From Caballeronia zhejiangensis (lineage in GTDB: Bacteria > Pseudomonadota > Gammaproteobacteria > Burkholderiales > Burkholderiaceae), in contig NZ_JFHD01000015.1 in NCBI RefSeq assembly GCF_000698575.1, positions 99,272-163,271 of the forward strand: 64,000 bases of DNA. Reading direction: 5' to 3'. Positions 8,028-16,941 of the stretch are shown here, piece after piece. The position numbers and the translations under genes were made by a program. The notes beneath the pieces are model-generated. The model was not told the DNA's origin and did not search any database. It saw nothing but the letters and a program-made list of their open reading frames with translations. How positions within the stretch are numbered: the first letter of the stretch is position 1; the number at the start of each line of letters is the position of its first letter.

Positions 8028-8897
8028 ATGAACGCGCGAACCGATCTCTCCGTCCTCACTGCCGTGCAAGGTCTGCCTGAACCGTCGTTTGCCACGACGA
8101 AATCGGGCATTTCCGTGCCGTATATCGAGTGCGGCGAGGGCGAGCCGCTCGTTCTCGTGCATGGCTCGCTGTGCGATTACCGCTACTGGGACGCGCAGAT
8201 TTTGCCGCTCGCGAAGCATTTCCGCGTGATCGCGCCGAGCCTGTCGCATTACTGGCCCGCCGTCGATGCTTTCGTGCAAGGCGAATTCGGCTGGGAAGCG
8301 CATGTCGCGGAAATGGCGGAGTTCATCGAGGCGCTCGATCTCGCGCCTGTGCATCTCGTCGGGCATTCGCGCGGCGGCTGCGTCGCGTTTCATCTGGCGC
8401 GCGAGTATCCACGGCTCGTGAAGACGCTCACGCTCGCCGATCCGGGCGGTCCGCTGCAAACCTCGCCGCAGGCCACGCCCGCCACGCTGCCGCCCGCGAC
8501 CAACGCGCTGCGCACGCGCGTGGCCGAGCTGATCGAACAGGGCGAATTCGACCGCGGCCTCGAAATGTTCGTGGATTCGGTCAGCATGCCGGGCTTTTGG
8601 AAGAAGAGCACGGAGAGCTTCCGTCGCATGGCGCTGGATAACGCGCTCACGCTGCCGAAGCAATTCCGCGATCCGCTGCCCGCATACACGCGCGAAGCGG
8701 CGCGCGACATCAAGTGCCGCACGCTGCTGATCGACGGCGAGAAAAGCCCGCGCATGTTCCGCAACAACGTCGAGAAGCTCGAAGAGTGGATCGAGTTCGC
8801 GGAGCGTCAGACGATCGCGCGCGCATCGCACGGCATGAACGTCGCGAGTCCCGGCGCGTTCAATCGCGCGGTGCTGGCGTTCGCCGGCGCATGGTGA
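8028..8897 (+). CDS. Alpha/beta hydrolase
   Basis: 289 residues, ATG 8028 with AAGGAG at 8015-8020. The oxyanion HGS is at residues 45-47, the nucleophile elbow GHSRG gives Ser114, an acid is expected near LLIDGEKSPRM and the catalytic His is in ASHGMN near the C-terminus. No signal peptide, so cytosolic. The family covers esterases, C-C bond hydrolases and lactonases; the sequence alone does not give the substrate. It is the probable target of the divergent LysR gene. Confidence 0.88.
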   Translation: MNARTDLSVLTAVQGLPEPSFATTKSGISVPYIECGEGEPLVLVHGSLCDYRYWDAQILPLAKHFRVIAPSLSHYWPAVDAFVQGEFGWEAHVAEMAEFIEALDLAPVHLVGHSRGGCVAFHLAREYPRLVKTLTLADPGGPLQTSPQATPATLPPATNALRTRVAELIEQGEFDRGLEMFVDSVSMPGFWKKSTESFRRMALDNALTLPKQFRDPLPAYTREAARDIKCRTLLIDGEKSPRMFRNNVEKLEEWIEFAERQTIARASHGMNVASPGAFNRAVLAFAGAW

Positions 8898-8909
8898 GCC
8901 GAAAGCGGC

Positions 8910-10562
8910 TCACTGCAGCTTCCAGATGTTCGCCGCGATCGTGCCTTCGTCGTTGAACACGTTGATGATGTCGGGCACGTCGCTGATCGGCACGTTGTTC
9001 ACGATCAGCGCGAACGCGAGCCTTCGTCCGCTTTTCGCGTCGATATAACCCGCGAGCGCCTGACCTTTGAGCGTGGTCGTCGCGGTGCCGTCGGGGTTTT
9101 CGGTGCCGGTCACGTACGTTCCCGTCTTCGCGTACACCTTGCCTTTCGCGCCCGCGAGCGTCGGATCGGCTTCGAAGTCGGTCGTGCTCGCGAGCGAGCC
9201 GTCGACGCCGAGAAAGGGCATCGAATCCAGATACGCCGGGAACGCCGGACGGCCGTTCATCGCGCGCAACATCGCGATGACCGCGACCGGCGTCGCCGTC
9301 GTTTCGCCGCCACCGCTGCCGTCGATGAAATGCGTCTGGCTCATCGGCACGTTGAACGGCGCGGCGGATAGCTTCGCGTTCTCCGCCGCGAGCGCCGACT
9401 GAAGCGTGGTCGAACCGTTGTTCGCGACGCCGAAGAGCATGAGGCTCGTGTCCGCGCCGATGTTGTAGCTGACCTTCAGAATCCACTTCGAATATTCGCT
9501 GTACGGCTGCGATGTGAGCTGCGCGACGCGCGTATCGGCGGAATATGAATTCTTCGCGGGCAGAAGTTGCGTCGGGTTGTTTTCGACAGCCGGCGCCGTG
9601 ACCCTCACGCCGGCGCGCGCGAGCGCCTCGATGAGCACCGTGCGCGCATAGTTCTGCGGCGCGGTGATGCGGAACGTGCGGATGACCGGGAAATTCGGCA
9701 CGATCGGCGGCACGTAATTCGCCGGAATCGAACCGCCGATCGTGCCGGTGCAGGCAAGCGAGCCGAAGCAGGTCGGGTCCGTCGGCGTGACGGTGATTTT
9801 CGCCTCGGTGCCCGCCGCCGCTGTCATCAACGTGGATTGCACCGTGAACGCCGATGATTTCGGCCGATAGTCCACCGGCGTCGCCGAGCCGGCGCTGCCC
9901 TGCGAGATGATCGTATCGACGACATCGTCATTCACGAAGATCGACCGCAATTGAAATTCGCCGCGAAAGTCGAAGGGTTCGAAAAGCCGATCGTCGATGA
10001 CGACTTCGCCGTTGACCTTCTTGATGCCCGCTGCCGCCACCTGCGCCGCGAGCGCGTCGTAGCCCGCGAGCGGATCGGGCGCGGTGATCTGCGCGTTGCC
10101 GAGATTGTTCGCTTCGTTGTGGTCGAAGTTGGTCCAGGCGAGCGTGCCGTCGGCGTTCGTGCGGCCGCCCATCGAGAGATCGCCGCTCGCGACGAGCACG
10201 AGATTGCCGTTGAGCGTGCCGGCCGCATCGACGGTTCCCGTGCGATACACCGGCGTCTGAAACTGATGCTGCGCCCCGTATTGATCGAGCGCCGCGCCGA
10301 GCGAAAACACCTTGCGCACCGACGCCACATACACCTGCGCGTTCGAATTCATGTCGTAGACGAGATCGCCCGAGTTCAGATCGACGACGCGCAATGCCCA
10401 CGTCGCGCCCTGATACATGGGCTTTTTCATGATCTGCGTGATGGCGTCGGGGGCGGACGTATCGGTGGAATCGGAGCCGCCGCATCCGGTTAAAGACGTG
10501 ACGAGCGCGCAGCCGAGAGCGAGAGCGGCCACGCGTGCCGGACTTCCTGAAAGCGGGTTCAT
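8910..10562 (-). CDS. D-alanyl-D-alanine carboxypeptidase/endopeptidase, PBP4 (DacB) type lipoprotein
   Basis: 550 residues from ATG 10562, with GGAG nine bases upstream; a frame continues to 10610 but lacks a ribosome site. A lipoprotein signal ends at Cys27 (SLTGC). All three penicillin-binding motifs are in order: SxxK Ser81-Lys84 (SVRK), SYN 365-367 and KTG 479-481. The long spacing between SxxK and SxN is diagnostic for the class C PBP4 family, which trims peptidoglycan cross-links in the periplasm. Not clearly operonic; the neighbour upstream is separated by about 300 bp. Confidence 0.88.
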   Translation of the reverse strand: MNPLSGSPARVAALALGCALVTSLTGCGGSDSTDTSAPDAITQIMKKPMYQGATWALRVVDLNSGDLVYDMNSNAQVYVASVRKVFSLGAALDQYGAQHQFQTPVYRTGTVDAAGTLNGNLVLVASGDLSMGGRTNADGTLAWTNFDHNEANNLGNAQITAPDPLAGYDALAAQVAAAGIKKVNGEVVIDDRLFEPFDFRGEFQLRSIFVNDDVVDTIISQGSAGSATPVDYRPKSSAFTVQSTLMTAAAGTEAKITVTPTDPTCFGSLACTGTIGGSIPANYVPPIVPNFPVIRTFRITAPQNYARTVLIEALARAGVRVTAPAVENNPTQLLPAKNSYSADTRVAQLTSQPYSEYSKWILKVSYNIGADTSLMLFGVANNGSTTLQSALAAENAKLSAAPFNVPMSQTHFIDGSGGGETTATPVAVIAMLRAMNGRPAFPAYLDSMPFLGVDGSLASTTDFEADPTLAGAKGKVYAKTGTYVTGTENPDGTATTTLKGQALAGYIDAKSGRRLAFALIVNNVPISDVPDIINVFNDEGTIAANIWKLQ

Positions 10563-10867
10563 GACGCGGCTCCGATAAAGGCACATCGCGCTCCGCACCG
10601 GAGCGAACATCCATACGTCGGGACTGCTTCACAGCGCAGACAGGACATGTCGGCGGCCGCCCATCATTTCGCAGCGAGGCGGGTGAGTGAATTAAATACC
10701 TTACACGAGCCTTGTCAAGCGAGGACTATCGCGAATCCAGTGCTTCAGGCAAGCGGTTTTTGTTTGAAATCGTGAATGCTTTTCGTCTGCTTGTTGTGAC
10801 GCGACAACGGAAAAAAGTTTGGCGCGGGCTAACATCTTCGGCACCTCATCGCGAAGAAGAGGACACC
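10563..10867. other. Intergenic region, no gene seen
   Basis: About 305 bp between two divergent genes. It is richer in A and T than the flanks (for example around 10690-10730 and 10755-10825) and should contain the two promoters, but I cannot point to convincing boxes, hairpins or a small coding frame. Confidence 0.5.
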
Positions 10868-11266
10868 TTGAGCACGGCCCACGACGATCTCGATGCATGG
10901 AAACGCCGGCGCACGCTCGAACTGGCGTACGAGCTGGCCGATAGCGGCCGCTACGAAGATTTCACCGATATCGCCTATGCGCTGCAATTCGAGCGCGGCA
11001 TGGCGACCGCGCAAGCGCTGATCGACGACCCCGACATGCGCCGCGTGCTGAACCAGCGTTGCGGCGACGCGCGCGAAAAGCTCGCGCCGGTTCCGGAGCC
11101 CGTTCCCGAACCGGAGGCGATCGAAGCTGCATCGGAAGCATCGAACGATCATGCGCAACTGCCGCAAGCCGGCGACTTCACGGGCGCGCCATCGCTCTTC
11201 AAGCGCGCCCTCGGCATCGTCTGGCGATCCGGCAACGCGGGCGGCCTCAATTCCGCTCCTTCCTGA
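10868..11266 (+). CDS. Hypothetical acidic protein
   Basis: 132 residues if started at TTG 10868, which has AGAGGA just upstream; an ATG-led extension from 10712 reads as AT-rich noise. The N-terminal 70 residues are helical (DAWKRRRTLELAYELADSGR), then a low-complexity PVPEPVPEPEA linker near residue 75 and a variable tail. No known domain or membrane segment recognised. Located 174 bp upstream of the aldolase gene and in the same direction. Confidence 0.55.
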   Translation: MSTAHDDLDAWKRRRTLELAYELADSGRYEDFTDIAYALQFERGMATAQALIDDPDMRRVLNQRCGDAREKLAPVPEPVPEPEAIEAASEASNDHAQLPQAGDFTGAPSLFKRALGIVWRSGNAGGLNSAPS

Positions 11267-11440
11267 AGTTTTCTTGTCGCGGGCCGTGCGCCAGCGCACG
11301 ACATCACTCCATTTGCGCGCAAATGGCGGATTTGCACGACTTGAGCGCCCGTCAAAACCTTTACACTTGCAGAAGCTGAACCATAAGCCCGGACTGTGCG
11401 CGCACAAGTCCGGTGTTTGAACTTCGAGGAGGAAATGTTC

Positions 11441-12337
11441 GTGGCTAACGAAAAGATGCTCGCGCAAATGGCTGAGAAGGATGGTTTCATCGCTGCTCTG
11501 GATCAGAGCGGCGGATCGACGCCCGGCGCGCTGCGGCAATACGGAATTCCGGACGACGCCTACAACGGCGACGCCGAAATGTTCAAGCTGATGCATGAAA
11601 TGCGCGTGCGTATCATCACGGCGCCTTCGTTCACGGGCAAGAAGGTGATCGGCGCGATTCTGTTCGAGCGCACGATGGACGGCGAAGCGGAAGGCAAGCC
11701 CGTTCCCACGTTCCTGTGGGAAGACCGCGGCGTCGTGCCGTTCCTGAAGGTCGACAAGGGTCTCGAAGCCGAAGCCGACGGCGTGCAGATCATGAAGCCG
11801 ATCCCCGGTCTCGACGATCTTCTGGCGCGCGCCGTGAAGCTCGGCATCTTCGGCACGAAGATGCGCTCGGTGATCCATCAAGCCGACGAAAAGGGCATCG
11901 CCGCCGTGGCGAAGCAGCAGTTCGAAGTGGGCGCGCAGATCATCAAGCACGGTCTCGTGCCGATTCTCGAACCCGAAGTCTCGATCAAGAGCCCGGACAA
12001 GAAAGGCGCGGAAAAGATTCTGCGCGACGAATTGCTGAAGGGCCTCGACGCGCTGCCGGAATCGAGCAACGTGATGATCAAGCTGACCATCCCCGACGAG
12101 GCGGATTTCTATCGTCCGCTGATCGAGCATCCGCGTGTCGTGCGTGTCGTCGCGCTGTCGGGCGGCTATACGCGCAGCGACGCGTGCAAGAAGCTCGCGC
12201 AGAACCACGGCATGATCGCGAGCTTCTCGCGCGCGCTCATCAACGAGCTGAAGAAGGACATGAGCGACAGCGAGTTCGACAAGACGCTCGAGCAGTCGAT
12301 CGACGAGATCTACGAAGCGTCCGTGAAGAAGGTCTGA
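11441..12337 (+). CDS. Class I fructose-bisphosphate aldolase
   Basis: 298 residues from GTG 11441. The perfect AGGAGG at 11427-11432 is only 2 nt from the in-frame ATG at 11435 but 8 nt from GTG 11441, so GTG is the better start. The sequence matches the bacterial (Staphylococcus-type) class I aldolase: GFIAALDQSGGSTP, PSFTGKKVIGAILFE, EPEV and the Schiff-base lysine in MIKLTIP, then VVALSGGY for phosphate binding. It cleaves fructose 1,6-bisphosphate to triose phosphates in glycolysis/gluconeogenesis without a metal. Ends 7 bp from a convergent gene. Confidence 0.93.
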   Translation: MANEKMLAQMAEKDGFIAALDQSGGSTPGALRQYGIPDDAYNGDAEMFKLMHEMRVRIITAPSFTGKKVIGAILFERTMDGEAEGKPVPTFLWEDRGVVPFLKVDKGLEAEADGVQIMKPIPGLDDLLARAVKLGIFGTKMRSVIHQADEKGIAAVAKQQFEVGAQIIKHGLVPILEPEVSIKSPDKKGAEKILRDELLKGLDALPESSNVMIKLTIPDEADFYRPLIEHPRVVRVVALSGGYTRSDACKKLAQNHGMIASFSRALINELKKDMSDSEFDKTLEQSIDEIYEASVKKV

Positions 12338-12344
12338 CGCTTCG

Positions 12345-13586
12345 TTACTTGTTGGCGCGTTCGGTAGGCGGCGGCGTTTGCACGACGGGCGCCGCCGCCC
12401 GAAAAATGTCCTCGCGCGTGCCGCTTTTCGGCGGATAGATGCGCTCGCCGTTGATCGTGCGCTTCGTCGCCTTCGCCGTCTCTCCTTCCGAGACGAGCTT
12501 TCTGTCCCATCCTTCCGTATACACCGCGCCCCACGGCCCGAGATCGCAGATGGTCGTGTACCAGTCGATCGACAGCGGCAGCATCTCCAGCCCGAATAGA
12601 TCGCAGACGGCGTTGTTGCCCGCGTAACGTCCCATCGGCCGGCCATGCTGGCACGACATCACCGATGGCCGCGTGCCGTCGATCAATATGCGCGCGCAAT
12701 CGCCCGCCGCGAACACGCCCGGCACGCCTTCCGCGCGCAGAAACGTATCGACGGGCACGCGTCCGAGCGGGTCCAGCGTGACCGGCAATTGTGCCGCGAG
12801 CGCGTTCGCGTGCATGCCGCCGCACCAGACGACCGTCGCCGCTTCGATGCGCTCGCTCGCCGCGCCATCGTGGAGCGTGAGACCTTGGCCATCGACCGAT
12901 TCGAGCGTCACGCCTGGCCGCATCTCGACTTCGAGCGTCTGCAACGCGCCTTCGATGACATGCTGCGCGCCGCCCATCGATTGCGCGATCCGCGCCGAAC
13001 GATCCGCGAGCACGACGCGCACCTTGCCGCGATCCTTTTCCGCGACGATCTCGCGCAGGCGCGCGGGCAATTCCGCCGCCAACTCGATGCCCGTCAGTCC
13101 CGCGCCGACCACGACCGCCGTATAGCGGCCGGGCGTGTCGGGCAGCGCGGGCAAGGTCAGCAGATGCGCCTGCAGCTTGCACGCGCCCGCGTAGGTGTCG
13201 ACATCGAATGAATAGCGATCGAGGCCCGGAATCGGCGGACGCACGAGCACGCTGCCTGCCGCGAGGATCATCCGGTCGTAGTCGAGCGTCTCCGATGCTC
13301 CGTCGCGTTCGATCGTCACACGGCGATTCGCGCTGTCGAGGCTCGTCGCCTTCGCCTGAATCAGTTGCACGCCCGCGGGCCCGAGCACGGTATCGAGTTG
13401 CACGAGCGTCGGGTCGAGCGGCTGTTCGTAGTTGCGCACCCGCACGCTATGAAAAGGCACCGGATTGACGATGGCGACTTCCGCTTCGTCGGCGTGCCCG
13501 AGTTCGTCCAGCTTGCGCGCCGCCGACAGCGCGCTCCACAGACCGGCGAAACCCGCGCCAATCACAAGGATTCGTTTCAAGGCCAT
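12345..13586 (-). CDS. Type II NADH dehydrogenase-like FAD oxidoreductase
   Basis: 413 residues. The FAD Rossmann motif is VIGAGFAGLWSA at residues 8-19 and the second (NADH) motif is VVVGAGLTGIELAAELP near residue 160; the FAD-contacting VPGVFAAGDCARI follows near residue 308. This order is typical of Ndh/NDH-2 and related pyridine nucleotide-disulfide family proteins without redox cysteines. It probably passes electrons from NADH to quinone at the membrane face, although a soluble relative is possible because no clear C-terminal membrane helix is visible. Confidence 0.82.
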   Translation of the reverse strand: MALKRILVIGAGFAGLWSALSAARKLDELGHADEAEVAIVNPVPFHSVRVRNYEQPLDPTLVQLDTVLGPAGVQLIQAKATSLDSANRRVTIERDGASETLDYDRMILAAGSVLVRPPIPGLDRYSFDVDTYAGACKLQAHLLTLPALPDTPGRYTAVVVGAGLTGIELAAELPARLREIVAEKDRGKVRVVLADRSARIAQSMGGAQHVIEGALQTLEVEMRPGVTLESVDGQGLTLHDGAASERIEAATVVWCGGMHANALAAQLPVTLDPLGRVPVDTFLRAEGVPGVFAAGDCARILIDGTRPSVMSCQHGRPMGRYAGNNAVCDLFGLEMLPLSIDWYTTICDLGPWGAVYTEGWDRKLVSEGETAKATKRTINGERIYPPKSGTREDIFRAAAPVVQTPPPTERANK

Positions 13587-13837
13587 TCCCCTGATTAAAC
13601 GATCGTTCGTGCTATGCGTCGCGTAGAGCGGCGCTCCGTTCTTGGTTATAGGCGATTCGCAAGGCGTTGGTTCTCATCGCGCGTGCCCGTATTAGTCGGG
13701 TTTTCGCCAAAAGTGATTTCGCCGTTTAGGTATTTACCCTAGGGCGTGCGATACCTAAACTCTGTTCAACGGTCGCGCACGAAGCAAACAAGGCAGCGTG
13801 AGCGGCAACTCAAAACTTATGGATGGAGGAAAGCATC

Positions 13838-14140
13838 ATGAACAAGTTCATCGGTATCGCAGCGGTCGCTCTTGCTTTTGCCGCGCCGGTCGCATCGTTC
13901 GCGCAGTCGAATCAGCCCTTGACGCGCGCCGAAGTCCGCGAGCAAATCGTGCAATTGGAAAAGGCCGGTTATAACCCGAACGTCATCAGCGATTCGAAGT
14001 ATCCCGCCGACGTTCAAGCTGCCGAAGCGCGCGTCGCCGCGCAAAACGGATATGGCGGTGTGGCGGATGGTTCAGCGCAATCGGGCGCTCGCGTCAACGC
14101 GGTTCAAGCCGACGTTTTCCCGACGTTCGCGCATCACTGA
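13838..14140 (+). CDS. DUF4148 small exported protein
   Basis: 100 residues with a clean signal peptide (MNKFIGIAAVALAFAAPVAS, cleavage after FA near residue 22) and GGAGGAAAG upstream of ATG 13838. The mature part has the DUF4148 pattern LTRAEVREQIVQLEKAGYNP, found almost only in Burkholderiales. Function unknown; small periplasmic proteins of this family occur in many paralogues per genome. A strong terminator follows at 14173. Confidence 0.85.
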   Translation: MNKFIGIAAVALAFAAPVASFAQSNQPLTRAEVREQIVQLEKAGYNPNVISDSKYPADVQAAEARVAAQNGYGGVADGSAQSGARVNAVQADVFPTFAHH

Positions 14141-14172
14141 GCAGCAAGCAGCAAGCCGCAAGCCGCATCACG

Positions 14173-14205
14173 AAACGCGCTGGTCTCGGACCGGCGCGTT
14201 TTTTC
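14173..14205 (+). terminator. Rho-independent terminator
   Basis: Arms AAACGCGC (14173-14180) and GCGCGTTT (14194-14201), with an extra GGT/ACC pairing inside, are followed by a T run. It lies between the convergent ends of the DUF4148 gene (14140) and the LysR gene (14209), so it can serve the + strand and perhaps both. Confidence 0.8.
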
Positions 14206-14208
14206 GTT

Positions 14209-15150
14209 CTAGAGCGGAAAGCCGCCTGCGAACGTCTCGCGCAAATATCCGATGAAAAGCGCGACCGCGCGTGGCACATGCGGCGCATAAGGCCGCACCA
14301 CGAATAGCTGATCCGCGAACGCGCCGACCGGATGCCACTCCGGCAACAGCACGACGAGCTTTCCCGCTTGCACGGCGGCCTGCGCGGTGAAATCCGGCAA
14401 GAGCGCGATGCCGAGATCGTCGAGCGCTGCATCGCGCAGCACTTCGCTGTTGTTCGCCGCGAAAGGACCGCTCACCGCGAGCGTATGAGGCCCGGTCGAA
14501 GTCTTGCGCCCGCCTTTCCTTTCGAACGACCAGATGCTCGATGCCTGCGGCCGCGGATAGACGAGGCAATCGTGCGTGACGAGATCGTTGGGCGTCGCCG
14601 GCGTGCCGCGCCGCTTCAGATAGGCGCGTGTCGCGACGATCACCGAACGGGTATCGCACAGCTTCCACGCGACGTGCGTATCCGGCACCTGCGCGCTGTG
14701 CCGCAGCGCGAGATCGAAGCCTTCGGTCGCGATCGAACTCAACCGGTCCGATGCCTCCAGTTGCACCCGCACATCGGGGTGCGCGTGCAGAAATCCGGCC
14801 ATGCGCGGCACGAGCTGCTGCCGCGAAAAGGCCATCGGCGCGGTTACGCGGATGAGCCCGCGCGCGACGCCCGCCATCTCCTTGACGCTCATGAAGCTCG
14901 ATGCGATGCGCTCGTACTGCTCGCGCGTATCGTCGACGAGCCTGCGGCCCGCTTCGGTGAAACGCACGCTGCGCGTCGTGCGCGTGACGAGCGGCACGCC
15001 CGCCGCGCGCTCCAGTTCGGCGATGCGCTGGCTCATCGCCGCTTTCGATACGTTCAGCCGCGCGGCGGCGGCCGTGTAGCTGCCTTGTTCCGCAAGCACG
15101 GTGAGCCAGTGCAAATGGGTCCACAGACCTTCGATCTTTTGCTCGTCCAT
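14209..15150 (-). CDS. LysR-family transcriptional regulator
   Basis: 313 residues from ATG 15150 (MDEQKIEGL). The HTH lies at residues 24-44 (SYTAAAARLNVSKAAMSQRI), and the effector domain carries FDLALRHSAQ and GPFAANNSEVLRDAALDDLG, typical of the CrgA/DsdC-like subgroup. It is divergent from the methylmalonate-semialdehyde dehydrogenase gene with a 113-bp gap containing an inverted repeat at 15157-15178, and probably regulates it. Confidence 0.9.
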   Translation of the reverse strand: MDEQKIEGLWTHLHWLTVLAEQGSYTAAAARLNVSKAAMSQRIAELERAAGVPLVTRTTRSVRFTEAGRRLVDDTREQYERIASSFMSVKEMAGVARGLIRVTAPMAFSRQQLVPRMAGFLHAHPDVRVQLEASDRLSSIATEGFDLALRHSAQVPDTHVAWKLCDTRSVIVATRAYLKRRGTPATPNDLVTHDCLVYPRPQASSIWSFERKGGRKTSTGPHTLAVSGPFAANNSEVLRDAALDDLGIALLPDFTAQAAVQAGKLVVLLPEWHPVGAFADQLFVVRPYAPHVPRAVALFIGYLRETFAGGFPL

Positions 15151-15156
15151 CAACCG

Positions 15157-15178
15157 ATTGTTTGCCAATATAAACAAT
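15157..15178. promoter_or_regulatory. Putative LysR operator, inverted repeat
   Basis: ATTGTTT and AAACAAT form perfect 7-bp arms around 8 bp. It sits immediately upstream of the LysR start (15150) in the divergent interval with mmsA (15264), the expected location for an autoregulatory/activator site. Confidence 0.5.
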
Positions 15179-15263
15179 GAGTTCAATCATAGCGTCTTTG
15201 CAAGGGGCGCATCGCTTCCTACACTGTGTCAATTGCCAAACCAGTCCCGTGAGAGGAGACAGC

Positions 15264-16775
15264 ATGCAAGCGTTCAACGATACCGCCGACGTCGTTCATT
15301 ACATTCACGGCGAGCGCACGCATGGCTCGGCCACGCGCACGCAGCCGGTGTTCAATCCCGCGACGGGCGAGCGTCCGCGCAAGCTCGTGCTCGGTGAAGC
15401 CGCCGATGTCGATGCAGCCGTCGCGAGCGCGAAAGCCGCGTTCCCGGCCTGGCGCGACACGCCGCCGATCCGCCGCGCGCGCGTCATGCTGAAGTTCCTC
15501 GAACTGATGAACAAGCATCGCGACGAACTCGCCGCGATCATCACTGCCGAGCACGGCAAGGTGTTCTCGGATGCGCAGGGTGAAGTGTCGCGCGGCATCG
15601 ACGTGATCGAATTCGCATGCGGCATTCCGCAACTGCTGAAGGGCGACTACACCGAACAGGTCTCGACGGGCATGGACAACTGGACGACGCGCCAGCCGCT
15701 CGGCATCGTCGCGGGCATCACGCCGTTCAACTTTCCGTGCATGGTGCCGTGCTGGATGTTCCCGGTCGCGATCGCGGCGGGCAACGCGTTCATTTTGAAG
15801 CCGAGCGAGCGCGATCCGTCGGCGTCGCTGTTCATGGCCGATCTGCTCAAGGAAGCCGGTTTGCCCGATGGCATCTTCAACGTCGTGCAGGGCGACAAGG
15901 TCGTCGTCGATGCGCTGCTCGCGCATCCGCAAGTGAAGGCGATCAGCTTCGTCGGCTCCACGCCGATCGCGAACTACATCTACGAGACCGGCGCGAAGCA
16001 CGGCAAGCGCGTGCAAGCGCTCGGCGGCGCGAAGAATCACATGGTCGTGATGCCCGATGCGAACATCGATCAGGCCGTCGATGCGTTGATCGGCGCGGGC
16101 TACGGCTCGGCCGGCGAGCGCTGCATGGCGATCTCGGTCGCGGTGCTCGTGGGCGATGTCGCCGACAAGATCGTGCCGCGTCTCGCAGAGCGCGCGCAGC
16201 AACTCAAGATCAAGAACGGCATGGAAGACGACGCGGAAATGGGTCCGATCGTCACCCGCCAGGCACTCGAACGCATCGAAGGTTATATCGCGCTGGGCGT
16301 GGAAGAAGGCGCGAAACTCGTCGTCGATGGCCGCGGCTTCAAGGTGCCGGGCCACGAAGACGGCTTCTTCACGGGCGGCACGCTGTTCGATCATGTCACG
16401 CCGGACATGCGCATCTACAAGGAAGAAATCTTCGGCCCGGTACTCGCGTGCGTGCGCGTGAAGGACTTCAGCGAAGCGGTCGATCTCGTCAACGAGCACG
16501 AATTCGGCAACGGCGTCGCCTGCTATACGAGCGATGGTCATATCGCGCGCGAATTCGGCCGTCGCATCGAAGTGGGCATGGTCGGCATCAACGTGCCGAT
16601 TCCGGTGCCGATGGCGTGGCACGGATTCGGCGGCTGGAAGCGCAGCCTTTTCGGCGACATGCACGCGTATGGCGAAGAAGGCGTGCGCTTCTACACGAAG
16701 CAGAAGTCGATCATGCAGCGCTGGCCCGAGAGCACGGAGAAGGGCGCGGAATTCGTGATGCCGACCGCGAAGTAA
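15264..16775 (+). CDS. mmsA: Methylmalonate-semialdehyde dehydrogenase (CoA-acylating)
   Basis: 503 residues, ATG 15264 with GAGAGGAGA upstream. It is an aldehyde dehydrogenase with nucleophile Cys287 (GSAGERCMAIS), and in place of the usual general-base Glu it has Asn in LGGAKNHMVV (near residue 258), which is diagnostic of the CoA-dependent MMSDH branch. GITPFNFPCMVP and SEWFGPVLAC-like cofactor elements are as expected. The enzyme converts methylmalonate or malonate semialdehyde to propionyl- or acetyl-CoA in valine and inositol breakdown. Regulated probably by the divergent LysR protein. Confidence 0.92.
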   Translation: MQAFNDTADVVHYIHGERTHGSATRTQPVFNPATGERPRKLVLGEAADVDAAVASAKAAFPAWRDTPPIRRARVMLKFLELMNKHRDELAAIITAEHGKVFSDAQGEVSRGIDVIEFACGIPQLLKGDYTEQVSTGMDNWTTRQPLGIVAGITPFNFPCMVPCWMFPVAIAAGNAFILKPSERDPSASLFMADLLKEAGLPDGIFNVVQGDKVVVDALLAHPQVKAISFVGSTPIANYIYETGAKHGKRVQALGGAKNHMVVMPDANIDQAVDALIGAGYGSAGERCMAISVAVLVGDVADKIVPRLAERAQQLKIKNGMEDDAEMGPIVTRQALERIEGYIALGVEEGAKLVVDGRGFKVPGHEDGFFTGGTLFDHVTPDMRIYKEEIFGPVLACVRVKDFSEAVDLVNEHEFGNGVACYTSDGHIAREFGRRIEVGMVGINVPIPVPMAWHGFGGWKRSLFGDMHAYGEEGVRFYTKQKSIMQRWPESTEKGAEFVMPTAK

Positions 16776-16799
16776 TCGATCGTTACGCGTGCAACTAAT

Positions 16800-16840
16800 C
16801 GCCCGCTTTTTCCGTGTGGAAGAAGCGGGCGTTCGTTTTT
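16800..16840 (+). terminator. Rho-independent terminator after mmsA
   Basis: CGCCCGCTT at 16800-16808 pairs with AAGCGGGCG ending at 16831, with additional TTCC/GGAA pairing, and is followed by TTCGTTTTT. Located 25 bp after the mmsA stop. Confidence 0.75.
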
Positions 16841-16941
16841 GTGCCCCGGCGCGCCGAACCGTATGAAACGCCGTCGGTTGACCGTTCATGTGCAAGCGGC
16901 GAAGATTCAGCAAGAACGACAGCGACGCGAAGCCAATCGAC

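Noticed and set aside
11396..11440. ATG 11435 or an earlier start for the aldolase
   Set aside because: The AGGAGG is only 2 nt from ATG 11435, whereas it is 8 nt from GTG 11441, which also gives the family's usual N-terminus.
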